Source: Acinetobacter pullicarnis
GTDB taxonomy: Bacteria; Pseudomonadota; Gammaproteobacteria; Pseudomonadales; Moraxellaceae
Reading direction: 5' to 3'
Assembly: GCF_006352475.1 (NCBI RefSeq)
Contig: NZ_VCMZ01000001.1
Location: 1,116,001-1,180,000, forward strand
Length of the DNA: 64,000 nt
The position numbers and the translations under genes are program-made. The notes under the pieces are model-generated. The model had not been told where the DNA came from. It made no database searches and was given only the letters and a program-made list of their open reading frames with translations. Positions 7,399 to 16,569 of this stretch are shown here, in pieces; the first letter of the stretch is position 1; every line of letters starts with the position of its first letter.

Positions 7399-10188
7399 AT
7401 GAATCAGATTGCTGTTGTGGATTTAGACTGTGGCACACCCGATTCCCCCTTGACTGAGAAAGCAATAGCGACAACCTGCCCATATTGTGGGGTGGGCTGT
7501 GGGGTGATTGCTCAGGTGAGTCAAGGCAAACAGGGGCAAGTGGTACAGGTGCACGGTGATCCTAAGCATCCTGCAAATCATGGCAAGTTGTGTATCAAAG
7601 GGCAAAATTTGGCAGATACGCTCGGTTTGAACACACGGCTACTCAACCCGATGTTGGGACGTGAAAGCCAGCGCCAAGTGACGACTTGGGATCGGGCAGT
7701 TACGCGGATTGCTGAGAAATTTCAAGCATGTATTGACCAATATGGACGCGACAGTATTGCCTTTTATGTTTCCGGTCAGTTACTGACAGAAGACTATTAT
7801 GTGGTCAATAAATTGGTCAAAGGCTACTTGGGGACGGCCAATATTGATACCAACTCTAGGTTATGCATGTCATCTGCCGTTGCGGCACATAAACGTGCAT
7901 TTGGTGAAGATATCGTTTCAGCCCGTTATGCCGATTTTGAACAGACTGAAATGGTGGTGTTGGTGGGTTCAAATACGGCCTGGTGCCATCCGGTGTTATA
8001 TCAACGGATCATGCAAGCCAAAGCTCAGCGCGATATTTTTGTAGTGGTGGTTGATCCACGTTTTACCAGCAGTTGTGAGGCTGCCGATTTACATCTACCT
8101 ATTTTACCCGGTCAAGATGTGGCTTTATTTAATGGCCTATTGCAGTATCTATCGCAACATGGCCATGCTGATCTCGAATTTATTCAACAACATACGCAGG
8201 ACTTGGCGCAGGCCCTTGCCAGTAGTCAAACCGAAGCCTACATCATGGATGTGGTTCAGCGTACTGGTATTTCACTCGAAAAATTACAGCAGTTTTATCA
8301 ACGTTTTGCTGAAACAGGCAAAGTCATGACGCTATTTTCAATGGGGGTAAATCAGTCTTCACAAGGGGTGAATAAAGCCAATAGCATTATCAATTGCCAC
8401 TTATTAACCGGCAAAATAGGCAAAGTTGGCGCGGCTGCTTTTTCAATGACCGGTCAGCCCAATGCGATGGGGGGCCGAGAAGTGGGCGGGCTTGCCAATA
8501 TGCTGGCAGCACATTTGGAGTTAGATCAGCCAGCGCATCGTCAATTGGTACAAGATTTTTGGCAAAGCCCTTATATTGCAGATCGGGCTGGTCTTAAAGC
8601 CGTTGATTTATTCCATGCCGTTGAGCAGCAACAGATTAAAGCCATTTGGATTATGGCAACCAATCCAGTAATGAGTATGCCTGATGCCGATCAAGTCAAA
8701 CGTGCCTTGGCACAATGTGAATTTGTGGTGGTATCCGATGTTTGTCACAACACAGATACTACCGCCTATGCCGATGTGCTGTTGCCAGCCTTGGCATGGG
8801 GCGAAAAGCAAGGGACGGTCAGCAATTCGGAGCGATGTATTTCCAGACAACGGGCCTTTTTAGCACCGCCGGAACAAGCCAAAGCAGATTGGTGGGCCAT
8901 TTGCCAAGTGGCACAGCGCTTAGGTTTTCAAGGCTTTGCCTTTCAAAATAGCCATGAAATCTTTATTGAACATGCCAAACTATCTAGTGCGCAAAACTCA
9001 GATTTAGCGCATCGTGCTGAAACACCACATTTTCGATATTTTAATTTAAAGGGCTTAAGTGAGCTTAGCTTAAAACAATACGATGAACTGCAACCGACAC
9101 AATGGCCCGTTTGGGAACCACAGCAGCCTGTTGAACACGCTCATCGACTTTATACCAATGGACAATTTAGCCATCGCAATGGCAAAGCCAGATTCATCGC
9201 GACATCGGTGAAGGATCCAGTACATTCGGTTTCGAAGGATTATCCCTTAATTTTGAATACAGGACGTATTCGTGATCAATGGCATAGCATGAGTCGCACA
9301 GGCTTATCTGCAACGCTCAGTAGTCATCGGGCGGAACCCTATTGCGAGATTCATCCTCAAGATGCACTGAAGTATGGGGTCAGAGATACCGCCTTGTTGC
9401 AGCTCGAATCGCAGTGGGGCCGCTGTATTTTACGTGTGCAATGTAGTGAAAATATTCGTCGAGGGCAAGTTTTTGTACCGATGCATTGGAGCGATCAATT
9501 TGCTTCAGATGCACGGATTGGCAAAGTCGTGAATCCGGTGGTTGATGCCATTTCAGGTGAGCCCGAATTTAAACACACTCCCGTGCTGATTCAGCCCTTT
9601 GCCACCGAATGGCAAGCCGTGTTTTATTTACGGCATGGTTTTGAGCACCTTGGAAAGCAACTTATTGATCAATGCAGTTGGTGGTGCAAGATCAATACTG
9701 CACATGCGGTGCGTTATGAACTGGCAGATCGTCACAAACTCAGTCAGATGACCACCCAACTCAAGTGCTTACTGCCGTTTCATCAGCAAGGCTTTGAATG
9801 GCTCAGTTTGCAAGATCCAGCAGCTCAGATCAGCCATACCGTGATTTTATTGGCAGGACAATTGATTGCCTGCCTGTATATTGCACCGGCAGAATTGTTA
9901 CCTGATCGAGATTGGGTCGCCAATTTATTTAAACGTCAGCGTCTGAGTGCAACTCATCGCAAGGCGTTGTTGGCAGGTCAGTCGATGTCATTGAGTCATC
10001 CACAAGGCCCATTGGTATGTAGCTGTTTTAAAGTTGGGAAAAATCGCATTGTTGAAGCGATCCAAAGTCAACAGTTAACCGATGAGAAGCAAGTGACGGC
10101 ATGCTTAAAAGCGGGTGGAAATTGTGGTTCATGCCTCCCTGAAATTCGTGGCTTGATCAAAGCGTGTCAGTTGGAGGTGATGCAATGA
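7399..10188 (+). CDS. nasA: Assimilatory nitrate reductase, catalytic molybdenum subunit
   Basis: This protein of about 929 residues reduces nitrate to nitrite in the cytoplasm using a bis-MGD molybdenum cofactor. The N-terminus has the 4Fe-4S ligands Cys27, Cys30, Cys34 and Cys65 (CPYCGVGC and GKLCIKG). The body has the molybdopterin oxidoreductase regions, including YYVVNKLVKG, SRLCMSSAV, NAMGGREVGG and the dinucleotide-binding C-terminal part (LNTGRIRDQWHSMSRTG). The last 60 residues are a BFD-like 2Fe-2S domain (CSCFKVGKN, then CLKAGGNCGSC), as in NasA-type enzymes. I chose the Met at 7399 because an AGGAGG lies just before it, rather than the upstream in-frame ATG at 7378. The final codons overlap mobA. 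Confidence 0.96.
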   Translation: MNQIAVVDLDCGTPDSPLTEKAIATTCPYCGVGCGVIAQVSQGKQGQVVQVHGDPKHPANHGKLCIKGQNLADTLGLNTRLLNPMLGRESQRQVTTWDRAVTRIAEKFQACIDQYGRDSIAFYVSGQLLTEDYYVVNKLVKGYLGTANIDTNSRLCMSSAVAAHKRAFGEDIVSARYADFEQTEMVVLVGSNTAWCHPVLYQRIMQAKAQRDIFVVVVDPRFTSSCEAADLHLPILPGQDVALFNGLLQYLSQHGHADLEFIQQHTQDLAQALASSQTEAYIMDVVQRTGISLEKLQQFYQRFAETGKVMTLFSMGVNQSSQGVNKANSIINCHLLTGKIGKVGAAAFSMTGQPNAMGGREVGGLANMLAAHLELDQPAHRQLVQDFWQSPYIADRAGLKAVDLFHAVEQQQIKAIWIMATNPVMSMPDADQVKRALAQCEFVVVSDVCHNTDTTAYADVLLPALAWGEKQGTVSNSERCISRQRAFLAPPEQAKADWWAICQVAQRLGFQGFAFQNSHEIFIEHAKLSSAQNSDLAHRAETPHFRYFNLKGLSELSLKQYDELQPTQWPVWEPQQPVEHAHRLYTNGQFSHRNGKARFIATSVKDPVHSVSKDYPLILNTGRIRDQWHSMSRTGLSATLSSHRAEPYCEIHPQDALKYGVRDTALLQLESQWGRCILRVQCSENIRRGQVFVPMHWSDQFASDARIGKVVNPVVDAISGEPEFKHTPVLIQPFATEWQAVFYLRHGFEHLGKQLIDQCSWWCKINTAHAVRYELADRHKLSQMTTQLKCLLPFHQQGFEWLSLQDPAAQISHTVILLAGQLIACLYIAPAELLPDRDWVANLFKRQRLSATHRKALLAGQSMSLSHPQGPLVCSCFKVGKNRIVEAIQSQQLTDEKQVTACLKAGGNCGSCLPEIRGLIKACQLEVMQ

Positions 10189-10856
10189 GCGCAAAGAAAA
10201 TCACGGTAAAACATGTAACAAGCAACTCACTTGAACAGACGCAAGCCTACCCTGTGACCGAACTGGTTATTTTGGCAGGTGGTCAAGCACAACGTATGAA
10301 TGGCATGAATAAGTTGTTGCAGATTTTTGATCAAGAGCGTCAGCTGCTTAAAATCTATAAACATTTCAAATCAGAAGTGGCACAGGTATGGGTCAATAGC
10401 CATCGGGATCATTCTATTTATCGGCACTTAGTCAGCAATATTTGTTGTTATGCAGATGATATTGCAGGATTTCTAGGCCCATTGATGGGCATGAAAAGTG
10501 CGTGGTCCCATCTAAAAAGTGACTATGTGCTATTTGTCCCATGTGACATAACCTATATCGCAGCGGAAGTTCTGTTGAAACTACATCAAACGTTGGCGAG
10601 TCATCCTTTGGCACAGGTGGCTTATGTGGAGATGAATGCAAAGGCATTGTATCCATTTTGTTTATTAAAACGCAGCAGTTTGCCTGTGTTAATACAACAC
10701 CTTGAACATCCCGATCAGAAGCAGCGCAGCCTCAAACATTGCTTTCAAGCTTTACATGCACAAGTGTTGAAAATTCAACATCATGCCTTGCAGTTTCACA
10801 GTATTAACTCTTGGGATGAGCTGCATCAATATCGACTGCTTAATTCGATTGCTTAG
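10185..10856 (+). CDS. mobA: Molybdenum cofactor guanylyltransferase
   Basis: MobA adds GMP to molybdenum-molybdopterin, making the guanine dinucleotide cofactor that NasA needs. The 223-residue sequence has the nucleotidyltransferase signature LAGGQAQRMNGMNKLL near residues 25-40, the GFLGPLMGM segment and the metal-binding Asp in FVPCD. The start ATG overlaps the nasA stop (ATGA at 10185-10188) with a GGAGG ahead of it, so translation is probably coupled. The glycine loop is slightly unusual (RMNGMNK where most MobA have RMGGxDK). Confidence 0.9.
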   Translation: MSAKKITVKHVTSNSLEQTQAYPVTELVILAGGQAQRMNGMNKLLQIFDQERQLLKIYKHFKSEVAQVWVNSHRDHSIYRHLVSNICCYADDIAGFLGPLMGMKSAWSHLKSDYVLFVPCDITYIAAEVLLKLHQTLASHPLAQVAYVEMNAKALYPFCLLKRSSLPVLIQHLEHPDQKQRSLKHCFQALHAQVLKIQHHALQFHSINSWDELHQYRLLNSIA

Positions 10857-11050
10857 GCTGAGCATCAGTTGTAAATGCTGGCAATCGAGAGCAAATCGAT
10901 GAATTAAAAAGAGGATTTGTTGCGCGCATGTTTTACAGCACATTGGCATTGGAATAGTTATTGCAGATCTTCAATTAACAATAAAGGGCATGATCAGCGA
11001 TCTCAATTGACCGCAGCGCTGTGCACCAAGCCTAACAATGGATATGTGCA

Positions 11051-12082
11051 ATGAATATACGGATGCAACCTTCAAACGCGCCTACTTTTGTCGATCAATT
11101 TGCGCGTCATAAACATAAACTCAGAATTTCTGTGACAGATCGCTGCAATTTTAAATGTCTCTATTGCATGCCTGAACATCCGCAATGGACATCTAAAAAG
11201 CAGCTGCTGAGTTGGGATGAACTTTATCAATTTTGTGATTTTATGGTGCGCCGTGGTATTGAACAGATTCGTATTACGGGGGGAGAACCGTTATTACGCC
11301 ATGGTGTGGTGCATTTTGTTGAAAAATTACAATCACTCAGGGCTTATGGGCTAAAACGGATCTCGATGACCAGCAATGCGCACTATTTAAAAACACATGC
11401 TGTGGCATTAAAACAAGCAGGCCTAGATGATTTGAACATTAGTTTGGATAGCCTTGATCCCATACAGTTTAAGCAATTAACACAAAAAGATTTAGCTCCA
11501 GTGATTGAGGGGATTGCTGCTGCACAGGCTGCTGGTCTGAAAATCAAAATCAATACCGTATTAATTCAAGGTCTCAACGATAATCAAATTTTACCTTTGG
11601 CGCATTGGTCAATTCAGCAACAGGTTTTATTGCGGTTTATTGAGTTTATGCCTTTGGATGGTGATCAAAAGTGGTCGAGGCAGCAAGTGGTGAGTGAGCA
11701 AGAAATTCTCAATCAGTTAAGCCAAGATTTTAAGCTTGATCAACTTAGGCAAACAGGTGCAGATCCAGCACGGCATTATCAAATCAATGGCCATCCTATT
11801 GCGATTATTTCGACAATAACCCATTCATTTTGCGATCGTTGTGATCGTATTCGATTAACGGCAACAGGTGAGTTGTACCACTGTCTTTTTGCCACCCAGA
11901 GCCTGAATATCAAAGCCGAGATTCAGCAATTACATCAATTAAATGTGCAGCAAGAACAGGCGTTAACCCAATCTATTGCGACTTATATTTGGCATAAAAA
12001 AGCAGGCTATGCTGCGATTCAACAAGCACAACGCGCAGAACAAGGCATAAGAAAAATTAGCATGCATATGCTTGGAGGCTGA
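11051..12082 (+). CDS. moaA: GTP 3',8-cyclase (radical SAM)
   Basis: MoaA carries out the first step of molybdopterin synthesis, converting GTP to 3',8-cyclo-GTP. The 343-residue sequence has the radical-SAM ligands Cys32, Cys36 and Cys39 (CNFKCLYC), the SAM motif RITGGEPLL and the C-terminal second cluster ligands in SFCDRCDRIRLT followed by YHCLF. The C-terminus ends MHMLGG, fitting the conserved Gly-Gly tail. A 194-base gap separates it from mobA, so it may have its own promoter. moaD starts one base after its stop. Confidence 0.95.
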   Translation: MNIRMQPSNAPTFVDQFARHKHKLRISVTDRCNFKCLYCMPEHPQWTSKKQLLSWDELYQFCDFMVRRGIEQIRITGGEPLLRHGVVHFVEKLQSLRAYGLKRISMTSNAHYLKTHAVALKQAGLDDLNISLDSLDPIQFKQLTQKDLAPVIEGIAAAQAAGLKIKINTVLIQGLNDNQILPLAHWSIQQQVLLRFIEFMPLDGDQKWSRQQVVSEQEILNQLSQDFKLDQLRQTGADPARHYQINGHPIAIISTITHSFCDRCDRIRLTATGELYHCLFATQSLNIKAEIQQLHQLNVQQEQALTQSIATYIWHKKAGYAAIQQAQRAEQGIRKISMHMLGG

Positions 12083-12083
12083 G

Positions 12084-12335
12084 ATGCAGAACATTACCAT
12101 TAAAATACAAGGCTATGGTGCGATTGAGCGCGAACTCCCTGCAGATCTAAGCGTGCAATGTCAGATGGCTACGCCAGTGGCGGAGGTTATTCATTTTATC
12201 GCACTGGCCTATCCAGATGCGGCTGCTTTGCTCAAGTGTTGTGCCTGCGCAATTGAGGACAACATGATTTCACGTCAAACCGAACTGAATACAGATCGCA
12301 CTTTAGTGCTGCTGTCACCTGTGGCAGGAGGTTAA
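12084..12335 (+). CDS. moaD: Molybdopterin synthase small, sulfur-carrier subunit
   Basis: This is an 83-residue ubiquitin-fold protein ending in the required Gly-Gly (SPVAGG), which is adenylated and thiocarboxylated to carry sulfur into molybdopterin. I took the start at 12084, preceded by GGAGG, rather than the upstream in-frame Met. It sits tightly between moaA and moaE, the usual arrangement of the synthase genes. Confidence 0.92.
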   Translation: MQNITIKIQGYGAIERELPADLSVQCQMATPVAEVIHFIALAYPDAAALLKCCACAIEDNMISRQTELNTDRTLVLLSPVAGG

Positions 12336-12336
12336 G

Positions 12337-12786
12337 ATGCAGCTATTCAAGCAATTTTTACGGATTCAAGACACCGCTTTAAGTGCCGATCAATTTGATG
12401 ATATTCAGGTTTTTCCTGAATGTGGCGGCATTGCACAGTTTGTGGGTACGGTGCGTAATCATCAGGCAGGGCGCTCAGTGATGGCGCTAAAATATACAGC
12501 CTATATTCCAGTGGCTGAAAAAATGATTGTCCAAATTGAGCAGGAAATTCAACAACAATATGATGTTGCTTATGTCCGAGTGATTCATCGGATTGGGATG
12601 CTGGCGATTGGCGAAAAAGCGATTATGGTGATTGCCTATGCAGCGCATCGTCGTGAGGCTTTTGCAGCTTGTGAAGCAGCAGTTGAACGGGTCAAGCACG
12701 AAGTGCCTATTTGGAAAGAACAGTTTTATAGAGATGGCAGCAGTGAGTATGTTGCTGGTTGCTGTATCGCCAAAGATCAAAAATAG
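12337..12786 (+). CDS. moaE: Molybdopterin synthase large subunit
   Basis: MoaE is the catalytic subunit that transfers sulfur from MoaD to cyclic pyranopterin monophosphate. The 149-residue protein shows GGIAQFVGTVRNHQAG, a YTAYIPVAEKMI helix region, VRVIHRIGMLAIGEKAIMV and the late KHEVPIWKEQFYRDG segment with the conserved lysines. An AGGAGG lies just before the ATG, one base after the moaD stop. Confidence 0.95.
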   Translation: MQLFKQFLRIQDTALSADQFDDIQVFPECGGIAQFVGTVRNHQAGRSVMALKYTAYIPVAEKMIVQIEQEIQQQYDVAYVRVIHRIGMLAIGEKAIMVIAYAAHRREAFAACEAAVERVKHEVPIWKEQFYRDGSSEYVAGCCIAKDQK

Positions 12787-12918
12787 CCGCGGGCTTAGGG
12801 CATTGTGTGTCACTAGCTGGCTCGGATTGATCAAGGTGATATCGATGTTAGAGTCGGAAAATGCCCCAGTCGGGTTCGATAAAACGTCTAATAAAAATAA
12901 GGATAGATGGAGGATCTC

Positions 12919-13842
12919 ATGAAAAATATCGGAATGAAAACAGAAAGCTATCGAACTGCAGTGGCGACGGGTGTGGTCCACGCACCAGCGCACTGCATTG
13001 AACTTTTACGAAATGGCAATACTGAAAAAGGGGATGCCTTAAAAACAGCACGGATTGCCGGAATTTTGGCGGCAAAACGGACTGATGAGCTTATTCCGCT
13101 CTGTCATCCATTGCCGATTTATCGTGCTGATGTCGAATTCGAACTGTTTGAAAAACATGTGGCAATTATTGCTACAGTTGAAACGATTGGTCAGACCGGA
13201 GTTGAGATGGAAGCGCTAACAGCAGTCAGTCTGGCAGGCTTAACGCTCTATGACATGCTCAAGCCACACTGTGAGTCACAAGATTTAAGCTTAGATCAAT
13301 GTAAATTACTGGCAAAACAAGGGGGGAAGTCCCATTTTAGTCAGGTGCTTAAACACCCTTTGGCAGCATCGATTATTGTGTTATCCGATACTGTTGCAGC
13401 GGGTCGAAAACCCGATACTGCGGGTCAAAATGTCTTAGAAATCTTGCAGCAGGCCAATTTTAGTAATATTGCTTATTACATTTTGCCAGATGATCCAGAA
13501 CAACTATTGGAGCTGATTGATCAGCAGGTAAATCACTATCCACTGATCTTAACCATTGGTGGAACAGGGCTTGGGCCAAAAGACTTAACCGTTGAAACCA
13601 TACAGCCCTTACTTGATAGAGAAATCCCCGGATTGATGGAAGCGGCGCGTAATTTTGGACAAAAACGAACGCCTTATGCGGCACTCAGTCGAGGAATTGC
13701 TGGATATATTGATCAAACCTTATTAATGACGTTACCAGGGAGTCGACAAGGGGCGAAAGAGTCGCTGGTGGCTGTACTGCCAGCATTAATACATTTATTT
13801 GATGTACAACAGAATATTCCACATATCGGGGGGTATGCCTAA
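12919..13842 (+). CDS. moaCB: Bifunctional MoaC-MoaB fusion for cofactor synthesis
   Basis: The 307-residue protein joins two cofactor enzymes. Residues about 1-145 are MoaC (cyclic pyranopterin monophosphate synthase), with ARIAGILAAKRTDELIPLCHPLPI and TGVEMEALTAVSLAGLTLYDMLK, keeping the Asp and Lys of the YDMxK active site. Residues about 155-307 are a MoaB/MogA domain (molybdopterin adenylyltransferase type), with SDTVAAGRKPDTAG, ILTIGGTGLGPKD and LPGSRQGAKESL. The MoaC part is shorter at its N-terminus than stand-alone MoaC and lacks the usual MVDVS motif. The start at 12919 has GGAGG ahead of it; an ATG four codons upstream is less well placed. Confidence 0.93.
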   Translation: MKNIGMKTESYRTAVATGVVHAPAHCIELLRNGNTEKGDALKTARIAGILAAKRTDELIPLCHPLPIYRADVEFELFEKHVAIIATVETIGQTGVEMEALTAVSLAGLTLYDMLKPHCESQDLSLDQCKLLAKQGGKSHFSQVLKHPLAASIIVLSDTVAAGRKPDTAGQNVLEILQQANFSNIAYYILPDDPEQLLELIDQQVNHYPLILTIGGTGLGPKDLTVETIQPLLDREIPGLMEAARNFGQKRTPYAALSRGIAGYIDQTLLMTLPGSRQGAKESLVAVLPALIHLFDVQQNIPHIGGYA

Positions 13843-13997
13843 TGTCATATGCTCAGATTAGCTTTGGAAGGCATTGTCCTGAGCAACGCAGTAACTCAAT
13901 TCGCGCAATCCTTCAGTCAAAATACCAAAATACACATAGATGCCTCACTGGCATTATGACTGAAGTGGCGCTGTTGATTCGATTAGAAGGAACATAA
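13842..13997 (+). CDS. Possible 51-residue protein coupled to moaCB
   Basis: The ATG overlaps the moaCB stop as TAATG, an arrangement typical of translational coupling, and the frame runs 51 codons to a TAA at 13995-13997. The product (beginning MSYAQISFGRHCPEQ) has no recognised domain. It lies where many nas/moa clusters carry moeA, but I do not see convincing MoeA similarity. It may be a real small gene, a remnant, or chance. Confidence 0.3.
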   Translation: MSYAQISFGRHCPEQRSNSIRAILQSKYQNTHRCLTGIMTEVALLIRLEGT

Positions 13998-14009
13998 CTT
14001 AAAAATTTA

Positions 14010-14588
14010 TCACGCTAGGTTGTTTGGATACTTTTGAATAATAATTTTTGAAGTCAATTCTGCCTTGGTGCGAACGCCAAGTTTTTTCATTAAATTGGCT
14101 TTATGCACTTCCACGGTTCGATGTGATAAATCTAATTTTTTTGCAATTTCTTTGCAGGTGAAACCATTGACAATAAATTGTGTAATTTCCGACTCACGTT
14201 TGGTTAATTGCTGTTCAAACTGCTGATTTTTATCTTTACGTTCAAAATGCCAAATCATCAATTTAAACGGATCTTCAGGGGTTAGCGTGCGTCCGTGGGT
14301 GTGTGTCCAAAAGACCTCACCATTTTGATGTTGCATAAAACGTTGGTCAGAATAAAACAGACTTTTTTGTTGTTGCAGGCTTTGTAATGCGTCATTACCG
14401 ATTTTTTCATAATCAGCCAAGCTTGGAAAAATCTTAATAATCGATTGTTCAATTAATTCCTCACGGCTATAACCAAATAAATGTTCAAAGGCTGCGTTCA
14501 TTTCCATCATGCGCCGATAGCTCAGTACCACAATTGGAGCAGGGCAAAAGTCATAAGCTAATTTATTATAGTCCATCATCGTATCCAT
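14010..14588 (-). CDS. PAS-domain LuxR-family transcriptional regulator
   Basis: The 192-residue protein has an N-terminal PAS sensor domain (about 15-115, with APIVVLSYRRMMEMNAAFEHLFGYSREELI) and a C-terminal LuxR/FixJ-type helix-turn-helix (about 128-185, with LTKRESEITQFIVNGFTCKEIAKKLDLSHRTVEVHKANLMKKLGV). It should bind DNA in response to a ligand or redox cue at the PAS domain; no cofactor site can be assigned. It is divergent from the MFS carrier and MmsA-like gene and is the natural candidate to control them. The first Met is used; another Met follows at codon 4. Confidence 0.85.
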   Translation of the reverse strand: MDTMMDYNKLAYDFCPAPIVVLSYRRMMEMNAAFEHLFGYSREELIEQSIIKIFPSLADYEKIGNDALQSLQQQKSLFYSDQRFMQHQNGEVFWTHTHGRTLTPEDPFKLMIWHFERKDKNQQFEQQLTKRESEITQFIVNGFTCKEIAKKLDLSHRTVEVHKANLMKKLGVRTKAELTSKIIIQKYPNNLA

Positions 14589-15078
14589 ACGTATATTCCA
14601 AAAAACAGTTTATGGCAGTTTTTATAATACAGTCATATTAAATAGCCCGTAAATATAATTCATTTCTTTATAATAAAATAGCATTTAAAGCGACATTTAA
14701 AAACAATGTGATTGAAACTGTATAAATCGACTCTCTTTGTTTAGGTTAACTATAAGATTAAGGTTTTTTGTTTTACTTTGGTCTAGTCTGAAACTTATTT
14801 TTTATATAAGTTTTTGTATTCCAATGAATTTAGTCTGAATTAAAACTACTTAAGTAATTAAGTGTATTGACTGGTTTTTGAAAGTCAGACAAATTAATAA
14901 ATATGGAATTCATATTTTATTAATGACTATATTTGACTCTAATCAATATATGGAATGACTTGTCTTTATATTTTAGATTCTAAATATAACTAAAATAATA
15001 TGAATTGTGGGGTTAACTTAAGCAGAGTTACCCACCGTGTTTAAAGGATAAAAATACTTTGAAAGGATCGAGGTAGAT
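14589..15078. other. AT-rich divergent control region
   Basis: This 490-bp stretch between the PAS-LuxR regulator and the MFS carrier has no gene. It is very AT-rich and contains a near-perfect inverted repeat at 14894-14923, with arms TTAATAAATATG and CATATTTTATTAA around GAATT. Promoters for both flanking genes should lie here. Confidence 0.5.
14894..14923. promoter_or_regulatory. Inverted repeat, possible operator
   Basis: The arms 14894-14905 and 14911-14923 are complementary except for one extra T in the right arm, around a GAATT centre. The position in the divergent control region suggests a binding site for the adjacent LuxR-type regulator, but AT-rich repeats also arise by chance. 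Confidence 0.3.
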
Positions 15079-15148
15079 ATGGAGCAGATACAAGGAATTA
15101 ATCAAAAAAACAAAAAAGTCCTCACATCGTCTCGCTGGTATTTCCAGT
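15079..15148 (+). other. Probable true start of the MFS gene, out of frame through an A-tract
   Basis: An ATG at 15079 follows a GAGG site and reads toward the transporter, but a TGA ends that frame at 15166-15168. The transporter frame continues upstream of 15149 as protein-like sequence (KKSSHRLAGISSM) typical of the N-termini of this MFS family, but it has no start codon. The two frames meet at A7 (15104-15110) and A6 (15112-15117). Removing a single A would join them into a 460-residue protein. Confidence 0.6.
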
Positions 15149-16462
15149 ATGGTGGGCACTTCGATTGAGTGGTATGACTTCTTCATTTATGGTGCAGCAG
15201 CTGCGCTGATATTCAACAAACTATTCTTCCCAAATCTAGATCCGATGACCGGGGTATTGGCCGCGTTTGCAACCTATGCTGTCGGATTTATTGGACGGCC
15301 TTTAGGCGGCATTATTTTTGGGCACTATGGTGACAAAATTGGCCGTAAAGCCATGCTACTGACGACGCTGGTGCTGATGGGAATTCCCACCATTTTGATT
15401 GGCCTGTTGCCGACGTATGAATCGATTGGTTATTGGGCAGCAGTGATTTTGGTCATTTTGCGGCTCATCCAAGGGATGGCGATGGGGGGTGAATGGGGTG
15501 GTGCGGTATTGATGGCGGTTGAGCATGCACCGGAAGGCAGTAAGGGTTTCTGGGGCAGTTTACCGCAGGCCAGCGCTGGAGCGGGATTGATGCTGGCTTC
15601 TTTGGCTTTAGGTGCAGTATCACTTTTGCCTGAAGAAAGCCTGTTTAGTTGGGGGTGGCGTATTCCATTCTTGGCCAGTATTTTACTGCTTGGTGTGGGC
15701 TGGTACATTCGTGTAAAAGTACCTGAATCTCCAGATTTTGAGAAAGTAAAACATCAGGAAAAAGAAGTCAAAGTCCCAGCATTACAAGTTTTTAAAAATC
15801 ACCCTCGTGAGCTAATTACCATCATCGTGGCACGTGCTGCGGAGAATGCATGGTTTTATATTGCCTCAACGTTTGCATTGGCCTACACCACCACCCAGCT
15901 GGGGATTCCAAGGCAATCCGTTTTATTTGCAATTGTTTGCGGTGCAGGCTTAGTTATTGTGGTGACGCCATTATGTGGCTACATCTCCGATAAAGTCGGT
16001 CAGCGTAATATGTTTATGTTTGGTCTATTGCTGTTGGCCCTATATTGCTATCCATTCTTTAGCATGTTGAATAGCCAAGATCCGGTATTGATTTGGGCGG
16101 CGCTAGTGATTGGTATTGGCGTTATTTTCCCGATTATGTATGCACCTGAATCGATGTTATTTGCCCGTCAGTTTCCAGCAGAAATTCGCTATAGCGGGAT
16201 TTCCATTTCCGTACAATTGGCTGGCGTACTTGGCGGCGGTTTTGCACCAATGATCGCGACCAAACTATTAGGTGTCGGTGATGGAAGTCCAGATTTAATC
16301 TCGGCTTATATTATTGGCATGGCGGTGATTGCGATTATCTGTACCTTCTTTATGAAGAGCGATAAACAACATAAAGCAGAAGCATTATTGCGGCATAAAA
16401 CCGCTCAACCTCAACAATCACATGCGGTGGAAACTGCAAGTATTAAAACCGTGATTGAATAA
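15149..16462 (+). CDS. MFS metabolite:proton symporter
   Basis: The 437 residues are an inner-membrane carrier of the metabolite:H+ symporter group (ShiA/ProP/KgtP relatives). Visible signatures are GTSIEWYDFFIYGAAAALIF at the first helix, GFIGRPLGGIIFGHYGDKIGRK after helix 2, and RLIQGMAMGGEWGGAVL in helix 4. About twelve hydrophobic segments follow. The substrate is probably an organic acid; the downstream dehydrogenase suggests a carbon source, but this is inference. The ATG at 15149 lacks a ribosome site and cuts into the conserved N-terminus. The likelier start is 15079 through a frameshift (see that entry). Confidence 0.85.
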   Translation: MVGTSIEWYDFFIYGAAAALIFNKLFFPNLDPMTGVLAAFATYAVGFIGRPLGGIIFGHYGDKIGRKAMLLTTLVLMGIPTILIGLLPTYESIGYWAAVILVILRLIQGMAMGGEWGGAVLMAVEHAPEGSKGFWGSLPQASAGAGLMLASLALGAVSLLPEESLFSWGWRIPFLASILLLGVGWYIRVKVPESPDFEKVKHQEKEVKVPALQVFKNHPRELITIIVARAAENAWFYIASTFALAYTTTQLGIPRQSVLFAIVCGAGLVIVVTPLCGYISDKVGQRNMFMFGLLLLALYCYPFFSMLNSQDPVLIWAALVIGIGVIFPIMYAPESMLFARQFPAEIRYSGISISVQLAGVLGGGFAPMIATKLLGVGDGSPDLISAYIIGMAVIAIICTFFMKSDKQHKAEALLRHKTAQPQQSHAVETASIKTVIE

Positions 16463-16569
16463 TTACGCAGTCAGTGCAAGTGGAGTTTTTGCGCACATGA
16501 CTGCACTGACCCCGTTTATAACCGTGCATATCAGGTTTATTTCAAGATCATTATTAGGGAAGCACGCAG

